From Clostridia bacterium (GTDB taxonomy: Bacteria > Bacillota > Clostridia > Christensenellales > Aristaeellaceae), in the NCBI GenBank assembly GCA_016295665.1, contig JAEDKS010000129.1, positions 1 through 6,915 on the forward strand: 6,915 bases of DNA. Direction: 5' to 3'. Of this stretch, positions 1-5,080 are shown piece by piece. Made by a program: the position numbers and the translations under genes. Positions within the stretch are counted from its first letter, which is position 1. Each line of letters begins with the position of its first letter. The notes beneath the pieces are model-generated. The model saw only the letters and a list, made by a program, of their open reading frames with translations. It was not told where the DNA came from and searched no databases.

Positions 1-545
1 CCCACCGTTGCCACGGACACGTTGCCGTACTCCAGCGTGTAGTCCCGGGCGTGCTCGCCCAGGTAGGCCAGCATGGCCTTCAGATCCTTCAGATCCAGCA
101 GCAGCATGCCCTCGTCGTCCGCCACGCGGAACAGGATGTTCATCACGCCGCTCTGGGTCTCGTTGAGCCCCAGCATCCGGGAGAGCAGCATGGGGCCCAT
201 CTCGCTGACCGTGGCGCGGACGGGATGGCCCTTCTCGCCGTACACGTCCCAGAACACCGTCGGGAACGCCCGGTACTGGAAGCTGGGCACGCCGCAGTCC
301 GCCAGGCGCTGCGCCAGGCCGTCGCTGTGGGTGCCGGGCCGCACCATGCCCGCCAGGTCACCCTTCACATCCGCCAGGAACACGGGCACGCCCATCTCCG
401 AGAAGCCCTCCGCCAGCACCTTCAGCGTCACGGTCTTGCCCGTGCCCGTCGCGCCCGCGATCAGGCCATGCCGGTTCGCCATCTGCGGGAGAAGGCACAC
501 TGGCTTCTCCCCGGTTCCCACCCAGATCTTTCCTTCGCAGAACAT
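1..545 (-). CDS. HerA-like ATPase, DUF853/YjgR family (N-terminal third, 3' end off the left edge)
   Basis: Seen: 181 complete codons from the ATG at 545, open to the window edge. Residues 18-38 read LLPQMANRHGLIAGATGTGKT, which contains the Walker A P-loop (GATGTGKT, 31-38). This is followed by the VPVFLADVKGDLAG stretch (about 53-66) typical of the DUF853 branch of HerA-like helicases, represented by E. coli YjgR. Family members run to roughly 500 residues, so about two thirds, including Walker B and the C-terminal part, lies outside. The family belongs to the FtsK/HerA hexameric ATPase group, but its cellular role is poorly known. No signal peptide or membrane segment is seen, so it is probably cytoplasmic. 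Two in-frame ATGs exist (551 and 545). GGAGG at 552-556 touches the first and sits 6 nt before the second, so 545 is preferred. It follows the glycosyltransferase by 48 nt and is probably cotranscribed with it. Confidence 0.88.
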   Translation of the reverse strand, partial: MFCEGKIWVGTGEKPVCLLPQMANRHGLIAGATGTGKTVTLKVLAEGFSEMGVPVFLADVKGDLAGMVRPGTHSDGLAQRLADCGVPSFQYRAFPTVFWDVYGEKGHPVRATVSEMGPMLLSRMLGLNETQSGVMNILFRVADDEGMLLLDLKDLKAMLAYLGEHARDYTLEYGNVSVATV

Positions 546-551
546 ACGCAT

Positions 552-556
552 CCTCC
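552..556 (-). promoter_or_regulatory. Shine-Dalgarno site that decides the start of the HerA-like gene
   Basis: GGAGG on the minus strand abuts the ATG at 551 with no spacer and lies 6 nt before the in-frame ATG at 545. Normal Shine-Dalgarno spacing therefore favours 545, making the protein two residues shorter than the longest reading. Confidence 0.7.
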
Positions 557-593
557 ATTCTCTTTGGTTGAATCGTCTCCCCGGAATCCCCGT

Positions 594-1574
594 TTACGCC
601 CTTTGCTCCGTATCCTTCCGCTCCATGCCCGGCGTCCGCTCCGAGATGATGTAGCGCGGACGGGCCTTGACCTCCAGATAGATCTTGCCGATGTACTCCC
701 CGATGATGCCCAGGAACAGCGCCTGAATGCCGCCCATGAAGCACACGATGCACGCCGTGGACGCCCAGCCGGCCACCGTGTGCCCGCTCAGCGCCGCGAT
801 CACCGACCACAGAATGCCGATGAAGGACAGCACGCACACCAGCAGCCCGAAGAAGAACACCAGCCGGATGGGCTTCACCGACAGACTGGTGATGCCGTCG
901 AAGGCCAGGGCGATCATCTTCTTGAGCGGGTAGTGGCTCTCCCCCGCCAGGCGCTCATGGCGCTCGTAGTACACGCTGGTGGACTTGAAGCCGACCAGCG
1001 GCACCATGCCCCGCAGGAACAGATTGACCTCCTTGAAGTTCGCGAACTCCCGCAGCACCCGGCTGCTCATCAGGCGGTAGTCGGCGTGGTTGAACACCAC
1101 CTCCACCCCCATGGCTGCCAGAAACTTGTAGAAGCCCTCTGCGGTGACCCGCTTGAAGAAGGTGTCCGTGTCCCGCTTGGAGCGCACGCCGTACACGATG
1201 TCGCAGCCGTCCAGATAGGCGTCCACCATCTCGTCCATGGCACCTATATCATCCTGACCGTCGCAGTCGATGGAGATGGTGATGTCGCAGCGGTCCTTCA
1301 CCTCCATCAGCCCCGCCAGCACCGCGTTCTGATGCCCCCGGTTGCGGCTCTGGCAGATGCCCTGATAGTGCTCATCCTGCGCCGCCAGGTCGGTGATGAT
1401 GCGCCAGGTATCGTCCCGGCTGCCGTCGTTGACGAACAGCACGCGGCTGTCCCCGCTGATCTTGCCCCGCTCCGTCAGCTCCCGGAGCTTGCCCAGGAAC
1501 ATGGGTGCCGTCCGGGGCAGTACCTCCTGCTCGTTATAGCAGGGAATCACGAGATAGAGCACAGGTGCCTTCAT
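594..1574 (-). CDS. Family 2 glycosyltransferase with two C-terminal membrane helices (GtrB/CsbB/DPM1-like)
   Basis: 326 residues. The GT-A nucleotide-sugar domain opens with YLVIPCYNEQEVLP (7-20). VLFVNDGSRDDTW (45-57) and SRNRGHQNAVLAG (76-88) follow, then the metal-binding DxD region ISIDCDGQDD (100-109). Two hydrophobic helices lie at about 238-261 and 267-290, followed by GEYIGKIYLEVKARPRYI, the typical end of GtrB-like enzymes. Family knowledge: such proteins move a sugar from UDP- or GDP-sugar to undecaprenyl phosphate on the inner face of the membrane, for decoration of wall polymers, lipids or O-antigen. The sugar cannot be read from the sequence. No GtrA flippase or GtrC/YfhO-type acceptor transferase is visible beside it. 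Starts at 1595 and 1580 are also in frame, but GGAGGAGG at 1581-1588 lies 6 nt before 1574. Its own promoter appears to lie at 1627-1635. The stop is TAA at 594-596. Confidence 0.92.
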   Translation of the reverse strand: MKAPVLYLVIPCYNEQEVLPRTAPMFLGKLRELTERGKISGDSRVLFVNDGSRDDTWRIITDLAAQDEHYQGICQSRNRGHQNAVLAGLMEVKDRCDITISIDCDGQDDIGAMDEMVDAYLDGCDIVYGVRSKRDTDTFFKRVTAEGFYKFLAAMGVEVVFNHADYRLMSSRVLREFANFKEVNLFLRGMVPLVGFKSTSVYYERHERLAGESHYPLKKMIALAFDGITSLSVKPIRLVFFFGLLVCVLSFIGILWSVIAALSGHTVAGWASTACIVCFMGGIQALFLGIIGEYIGKIYLEVKARPRYIISERTPGMERKDTEQRA

Positions 1575-1580
1575 GGTCAT

Positions 1581-1588
1581 CCTCCTCC
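1581..1588 (-). promoter_or_regulatory. Strong Shine-Dalgarno site that decides the glycosyltransferase start
   Basis: GGAGGAGG on the minus strand lies 6 nt before the ATG at 1574 and directly touches the ATG at 1580. The ATG at 1595 lies upstream of it, so that start would put the ribosome binding site inside the coding region. This supports 1574. Confidence 0.75.
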
Positions 1589-1605
1589 GTTCCATGCAGC
1601 TTTCC

Positions 1606-1622
1606 GCATCGCGTCACGATGC
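1606..1622 (-). repeat. Inverted repeat (6-bp hairpin) at the 5' end of the glycosyltransferase leader
   Basis: On the minus strand GCATCG, a 5-nt spacer TGACG, then CGATGC form a perfect 6-bp inverted repeat. It begins 4 nt downstream of the predicted -10 box, so it covers the expected transcription start and the first transcribed bases. It could be an operator for a repressor or a hairpin at the mRNA 5' end. There is no T-run after it, so it is not an intrinsic terminator. Confidence 0.45.
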
Positions 1623-1626
1623 CTTC

Positions 1627-1635
1627 ATCATACCA
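1627..1635 (-). promoter_or_regulatory. Extended -10 promoter for the glycosyltransferase/HerA-like unit
   Basis: The minus strand reads TGG TATGAT: a TATGAT -10 hexamer (1627-1632) with the TGn extension (1633-1635), in the 106-nt gap between ribF and the glycosyltransferase. No good -35 hexamer is present at 16-18 nt upstream, which is tolerable for an extended -10 promoter. The flanking DNA is locally less GC-rich than the genes. Transcription would start near 1620, giving a leader of about 45 nt. This suggests the two left-hand genes can be expressed apart from the translation cluster. Confidence 0.55.
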
Positions 1636-1680
1636 TATCAGGAACGATTTGGCTACCCCTTTTCATGCGTGGGGCGCCGT

Positions 1681-2598
1681 TTATCGCAGCGAGGCGAAGT
1701 AGGCGCGGGCATCCGAGGCGTCCTGGCGAATCTGAGCGCGCAGCGCCTCCACGCTCTCAAAGCTCCGCTCCGGGCGGCGATAGGACATGAAGGTCAGCCG
1801 CACGGGCTTTCCGTACAGGTTGATCCGCTGGTCCAGCACATAGGCCTCCACCGTCACCTTCCCCTCCGGCAGCGTGGGGTGACGGCCCACGTTGACCACC
1901 GCCGGCAGGCTCCTGCCGTCCACGGTCAGGTAGCAGGCGTACACGCCGAAGGCCGGCAGCGCCTTGTGGGCGGGCACCCGCACGTTCGCCGTGGGGAAGC
2001 CCATGGTGCGCCCGATATGCTTGCCCCCCTCCACGCGGCCCGCCAGGGTGTAGGCATGGCCCAAAAGGTACGTCGCCAGATGCAGCTCGCCCTGCTCCAG
2101 CAGCCGCCGGATGCGGGTAGAGCTGACCGTCGCTCCCTCCAGCACCACCTCCGGCACCGTGATGCTCTCGTACCCGTACTTATCCCCCAGCGCCCGCAGC
2201 GTCTCGCAGGTGCCCGCGCCCCGGTCCCCGAAGGTGTAGTTGAAGCCCGACACCACCGCCCGGGGATGGCACCGCCGCACCATGTCCGCCACGAAGTCCT
2301 CCGGGGGCTGCTTGGCCAGACGCCGGGTGAAGGAGCGCACGCACAGCACATCCACCCCGTAGGACGCCATCAGCCGGGCGCGCTCGGTCTGGGTGGTGAG
2401 CCTCGGCGGCTGCCCCTCGGGCCGCAGCACCGCCAGCGGGTGGGGCTCAAAGGTACAGACGCACAGGGGAACCCCCAGCGCCAGCGCCCGCTCCCGCCCC
2501 CTCATCAGCAGCGCCTGATGGCCCCGGTGCACGCCGTCAAACATGCCCAGCACCAGCACACAGGGCTCCATATGCTCCGGATCGCGAAGAATCCGCAT
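1681..2598 (-). CDS. ribF: Bifunctional riboflavin kinase / FAD synthetase
   Basis: 305 residues, the usual length for bacterial RibF (RibC in Bacillus). It phosphorylates riboflavin to FMN and then adenylates FMN to FAD, in the cytoplasm. The N-terminal nucleotidyltransferase domain (about 10-165) shows GMFDGVHRGH (18-27, HxGH-type nucleotide-binding motif), TFEPHP (49-54), VSGFNYTFGDRGAGT (116-130) and VSSTRIRRLLEQG (158-170). The C-terminal flavokinase domain (about 180-303) shows GRTMGFPTANV (196-206), VNVGRHPT (235-242), EAYVLD (251-256) and RPERSFESVEALRAQI (275-290). All key motifs are present and it looks functional. The start at 2598 is supported by AGGAGG about 7 nt upstream. It follows truB by 71 nt, as is common in Gram-positive bacteria. 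No FMN riboswitch fits in that gap. The stop is TAA at 1681-1683. Confidence 0.97.
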   Translation of the reverse strand: MRILRDPEHMEPCVLVLGMFDGVHRGHQALLMRGRERALALGVPLCVCTFEPHPLAVLRPEGQPPRLTTQTERARLMASYGVDVLCVRSFTRRLAKQPPEDFVADMVRRCHPRAVVSGFNYTFGDRGAGTCETLRALGDKYGYESITVPEVVLEGATVSSTRIRRLLEQGELHLATYLLGHAYTLAGRVEGGKHIGRTMGFPTANVRVPAHKALPAFGVYACYLTVDGRSLPAVVNVGRHPTLPEGKVTVEAYVLDQRINLYGKPVRLTFMSYRRPERSFESVEALRAQIRQDASDARAYFASLR

Positions 2599-2623
2599 CC
2601 TGTCTCCTCCTCTTTGTGTCCTG

Positions 2624-2644
2624 CCAGCGCGGAAAGGACGCTGG
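2624..2644 (-). repeat. Inverted repeat in the truB-ribF gap
   Basis: On the minus strand CCAGCG, a 9-nt spacer, then CGCTGG form a perfect 6-bp stem between the truB stop and the ribF ribosome binding site. No T-run follows, so it is not a Rho-independent terminator. It may be an mRNA hairpin affecting processing or ribF expression, or chance in GC-rich DNA. Confidence 0.35.
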
Positions 2645-2669
2645 GGAACTGCAGTATATCGGGCGCGCC

Positions 2670-3575
2670 TCAGGCTTCGTCCGCGTCCGGCGGAATCAGC
2701 GCCCGCCAGACCAGCTCGTTTTCCTCCCGGGCCGCCATGCCCCAGAACCGTCCATCCAGGTAGACCCGGGTCACCTCGCCCGGCGCCAGCTCCTCCGCTG
2801 CCCGCAGCTTCGCCAGCGGCAGATGGGCCCCGTTGCGCACCTGCTTCTCCAGCCAGTGCGGCACGTCCGTGCGCGGCAGATGCCGCAGGGGCGCGTCCAT
2901 GGCAGTCAGGCAGTCCGCCAGCGTGCCAGCGCGGATGTGCGCCTCCAGCTCCTCCAGCGTGCAGGCGTCCTCGATGGTGAAGGCGCCGGAGCGGGTGCGG
3001 AGCAGGAAGCGCATGTGCGCCGGGCAGCCCACCTTCTCGCCCAGATCGTTGCAGATGGAGCGGATGTAGGTGCCCTTGCCGCAGTCAATGGTCATGAGCA
3101 CGCCGTGCCGGGGCATCTCGCCCATAAGGGCGATGCGCTCGATGTGCACCTGCCGCAGGGGCACCTCCACGGTCTCCCCGTCCCGCGCCCGCTGATAGAG
3201 GGGCTTGCCGCCCTGCTTGATGGCGCTGTAGGCGCTGGGGCGCTGCCACACGTCCCCGAGCATGCTCCGGGCCGCCTCCTCCACCTGATCCAGCGTGGGG
3301 TAGGCCGTGCCGGTTGCCAGCACCCGCCCCGTGGCGTCCTGGGTGTCCGTGGACGCGCCAAAGGCGCACTCCGCCACATAGGTCTTCTGCTTGTCCACCA
3401 GATAATCAAAAAGCCGCGCAGCCCTGCCCACCATGATGGGCAGGACGCCGGCGGCCTCCGGGTCCAGCGTGCCGGCATGACCGACACGCTTTTCGCCCGT
3501 CATGCGGCGAACCGTGCCCACCACGGCAGCGCTGGTCATTCCCGGCGGCTTGAGGATATTCAGAAATCCGTTCAT
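2670..3575 (-). CDS. truB: tRNA pseudouridine(55) synthase TruB
   Basis: 301 residues, normal for TruB. It isomerises U55 in the T-loop of tRNAs to pseudouridine. Motifs in order: GFLNILKPPGMTS (3-15, N-terminal TruB signature); VGHAGTLDPEAAGVLPI (31-47), with D38 the expected catalytic aspartate; KTYVAE (64-69), carrying the active-site tyrosine Y66; RPSAYSAIKQGGKPLYQRAR (112-131); CGKGTYIRSICNDLG (165-179), the RNA- and uridine-binding motif. A C-terminal PUA-like part follows, with VRNGAHLP at 246-253. The start at 3575 has AAGGAG 9 nt upstream. A longer reading from 3710 would overlap the DHH gene by about 100 nt and lacks family sequence. The stop is TGA at 2670-2672. It lies 37 nt after the DHH gene and 71 nt before ribF. 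Confidence 0.97.
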   Translation of the reverse strand: MNGFLNILKPPGMTSAAVVGTVRRMTGEKRVGHAGTLDPEAAGVLPIMVGRAARLFDYLVDKQKTYVAECAFGASTDTQDATGRVLATGTAYPTLDQVEEAARSMLGDVWQRPSAYSAIKQGGKPLYQRARDGETVEVPLRQVHIERIALMGEMPRHGVLMTIDCGKGTYIRSICNDLGEKVGCPAHMRFLLRTRSGAFTIEDACTLEELEAHIRAGTLADCLTAMDAPLRHLPRTDVPHWLEKQVRNGAHLPLAKLRAAEELAPGEVTRVYLDGRFWGMAAREENELVWRALIPPDADEA

Positions 3576-3580
3576 CTTCC

Positions 3581-3595
3581 TTCGCTCCTTGCGAA
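3581..3595 (-). repeat. Small hairpin carrying the truB Shine-Dalgarno site in its loop
   Basis: On the minus strand TTCGC and GCGAA (5 bp) flank the 5-nt loop AAGGA, the core of the truB ribosome binding site. The element lies wholly in the 37-nt gap between the DHH gene and truB. It may present the Shine-Dalgarno sequence in a loop, but a 5-bp stem can easily arise by chance. Confidence 0.3.
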
Positions 3596-3612
3596 CCGTG
3601 TTGCTTGCGGGG

Positions 3613-4599
3613 TCAGGTGCGTCCCTCCAGCTCCGCCTCCATGGCGTCCACCACCCGCCGCACCGCCTCGTCCAGGGGGCCATCCAGCGTGCAGCCGGCG
3701 GCCTGGGCATGTCCGCCGCCGCCGAAGCGGGACGCGACGCCCGCCACGCTCCAGGGCTCCAGCGCCCGGAGGCTGATCTTGACGCGCCCCTCGCCGGCCT
3801 CCCGGCCCAGCACCGCCATCTTCACGCCCGCCACCTCGATGCCGAAGTTTACAATGGTATCGGCATGCTCCGGCAGGGCACCGCTGTCCTCGAAATCCTT
3901 CCGGGAGAGCGCCATGGAGGTGATCTCGCCGCCGTGATGGAAGCGGTAGCTGTTCAGCGCCCGGGTGAGCAAAAGCACCTGACAGGGCTGCTTGACGCGG
4001 AAAAGCACGCGCCCGATGCTGCTCAGGGGCAGGTGCTGCTCCATCAGCTCGCTGACCACGCGGAAGGCCTCGGCGGTGGTGTTGCTGTAGGCGAAATTCC
4101 CGGTGTCCGTGGCGGTGCCCACATAGAGGCAGATCGCGATTTCCCGGTTCATGGTCACGCCCAGCTCCCGCAGCACAGCGGCGATCATCAGCGCGGTCGC
4201 GGAGGCCGTGCCGTCGATCTCGTTCTGCTCGCAGTAGCCCGGATTCGTGCCGTGATGGTCGATCTGCGCGCTGTGGTCGCACTGCTCCAGCAGCGCCGCG
4301 CACCGGCCCAGCCGCGTTTCGTCGCTGACGTCCACGGGCACGAGCAGGTCAAACCGCTTCCCCGCCGCGCTCTCGGGCGGGGTCACCAGCTCCCAGCCGG
4401 GCAGGAGGTGCAGCACGTCCGGCACCTTGTCCTGACAGTAGACCCACACCCGCTTGCCCAGCTGCATCAGCCCGTGGGCCAGGGCCAGGGCGCTGCCGAT
4501 GGTGTCCCCGTCCGGGTTCACATGGGCACAGATCGCCACGCGATGCGCGTCCCGCAGGGCCCGCAGCACTCCCTCAGCGATCGTCCTCCTCTGTTCCAT
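3613..4599 (-). CDS. nrnA: DHH/DHHA1 phosphoesterase, NrnA-type nanoRNase / pAp phosphatase
   Basis: 328 residues, close to NrnA (about 310-330). The DHH domain shows HVNPDGDTIGS (26-36, first metal motif), VPVDVSD (87-93), DHHGTN (114-119, the family signature) and GTATDTGNF (161-169). The DHHA1 domain ends with FGGGGHAQAAG (292-302), which binds substrate. All metal ligands expected for the family are visible. Family knowledge: NrnA degrades 2-5 nt RNA and dephosphorylates 3'-phosphoadenosine 5'-phosphate, and some relatives hydrolyse cyclic-di-AMP or pApA. The sequence alone does not settle which, so the symbol is less certain than the family. No membrane helix or PAS/GGDEF part is present, so it is not GdpP. 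The start at 4599 lies within the rbfA end (26-nt overlap), with GAGGAG about 10 nt upstream, suggesting translational coupling. The place between rbfA and truB is typical of Gram-positive bacteria. Confidence 0.93.
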   Translation of the reverse strand: MEQRRTIAEGVLRALRDAHRVAICAHVNPDGDTIGSALALAHGLMQLGKRVWVYCQDKVPDVLHLLPGWELVTPPESAAGKRFDLLVPVDVSDETRLGRCAALLEQCDHSAQIDHHGTNPGYCEQNEIDGTASATALMIAAVLRELGVTMNREIAICLYVGTATDTGNFAYSNTTAEAFRVVSELMEQHLPLSSIGRVLFRVKQPCQVLLLTRALNSYRFHHGGEITSMALSRKDFEDSGALPEHADTIVNFGIEVAGVKMAVLGREAGEGRVKISLRALEPWSVAGVASRFGGGGHAQAAGCTLDGPLDEAVRRVVDAMEAELEGRT

Positions 4600-4957
4600 G
4601 CGCTTCCAACTCCTCTGTTTTCCGTGCATCCGAGAGCACCTTGGCGATGTGGACGCCATAGGCGATGTTCCGGTCGCTGACGAAGGACAGCTCCGGGCTG
4701 TAGCGGATGATGATGTTCCTCCCCAGCTCCCGGCGGATAAAGCCCGCGGCGCTCTTCAGGGCCGCCATCATGGGCTCCCGCTTGTCCTCCTCCAGCACGC
4801 TGACGTAGATCTTGGCGTACCGCAGGTCACGGGTGACCTCGGCACGGGTGACGGAAAACGTTCCGTCGATGCGGGGATCGCCCAGATCCTCCCGGATGAT
4901 GCGATCCACCTCGCGGCGCACCTCCTCGGAGATGCGGTCGATTCTCTGATAGCTCAT
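4574..4957 (-). CDS. rbfA: 30S ribosome-binding factor RbfA
   Basis: 127 residues, normal for RbfA. This single KH-like domain protein binds the immature 30S subunit near 16S rRNA helix 1 and helps late maturation and cold adaptation. Seen: RIDRISEEVRREVDRIIREDL at the N-terminus (written here by its family pattern of paired helices), then VTRAEVTRDLRYAKIYVSVL (36-55), the central beta-strand signature, AAGFIRRELG (70-79) and IRYSPELSFVSD (84-95). The C-terminus is charged and poorly conserved, as usual. The start at 4957 has AGGAG 4-5 nt upstream, slightly tight but acceptable. The last 26 nt overlap the start of the DHH gene. A 123-nt structured gap separates it from infB. Confidence 0.96.
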   Translation of the reverse strand: MSYQRIDRISEEVRREVDRIIREDLGDPRIDGTFSVTRAEVTRDLRYAKIYVSVLEEDKREPMMAALKSAAGFIRRELGRNIIIRYSPELSFVSDRNIAYGVHIAKVLSDARKTEELEAHGTEEDDR

Positions 4958-4974
4958 ATTGCTCCTATGCGGCG

Positions 4975-5042
4975 CAGACCCTCTGCACGCCCCTTGGGGC
5001 GCCCGTGAACCGGCGCACGATGGCAGGTGTACAGAGGGTCCG
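4975..5042 (-). other. Candidate structured RNA element between infB and rbfA
   Basis: In the transcript, CGGACCCUCUGUAC (5042 to 5029) can pair with GUGCAGAGGGUCUG (4988 to 4975), giving 14 continuous base pairs. Two are G-U wobbles that exist only in the transcribed sense, and 9 are a perfect DNA inverted repeat (4977-4985 and 5032-5040). The helix closes a 40-nt segment that can form either GCGCC/GGCGC with an 8-nt loop or GCCC/GGGC with a CAAG loop. The 3' edge lies about 18 nt before the rbfA start. The rbfA Shine-Dalgarno site is outside the helix, and there is no T-run, so it is neither a simple sequestrator nor a terminator. It could be a processing site, a leader control element or a REP-like palindrome. 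I do not recognise a known RNA family. Confidence 0.45.
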
Positions 5043-5080
5043 GGCCGTGTTCAGTTGATGGGTCGCCGCTCCCCGGGCGC

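Noticed and set aside
1636..1683. Possible intrinsic terminator after ribF (GGCGCC palindrome and CCCC/GGGG repeats)
   Set aside because: The pairing is weak and no T-run follows on the minus strand.
51..1790. Very long plus-strand open frame (579 codons) opposite the HerA-like gene and the glycosyltransferase
   Set aside because: It is antisense to two well-recognised genes and crosses their gap. Its translation is rich in His, Arg, Gln, Ala and Pro with no family motif, as expected for an antisense frame in GC-rich coding DNA.
3576..3710. N-terminal extension of truB from an upstream start at 3710
   Set aside because: It would overlap the DHH gene by about 100 nt, adds sequence foreign to TruB, and ignores the good ribosome binding site before 3575.
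1573..3776. Long plus-strand open frames opposite ribF and truB (1573-2763 and 2616-3776)
   Set aside because: Both lie on the strand opposite complete, motif-bearing genes. They have low-complexity His/Arg/Pro composition and no credible start sites.
4600..4659. N-terminal extension of the DHH protein to starts at 4629 or 4659
   Set aside because: The added residues do not resemble NrnA and overlap rbfA further. From 4599 the first metal motif falls at residue 26, which is normal for the family.
3502..5008. Plus-strand open frames opposite the DHH gene and rbfA (3502-4680 and 4454-5008)
   Set aside because: They are antisense shadows of recognised genes, with no recognisable domain.
4975..5042. 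tRNA or intrinsic terminator in the infB-rbfA gap
   Set aside because: The 14-bp closing helix does not fit a tRNA acceptor stem and there is no anticodon arm or CCA. The absence of a T-run rules out a standard terminator.
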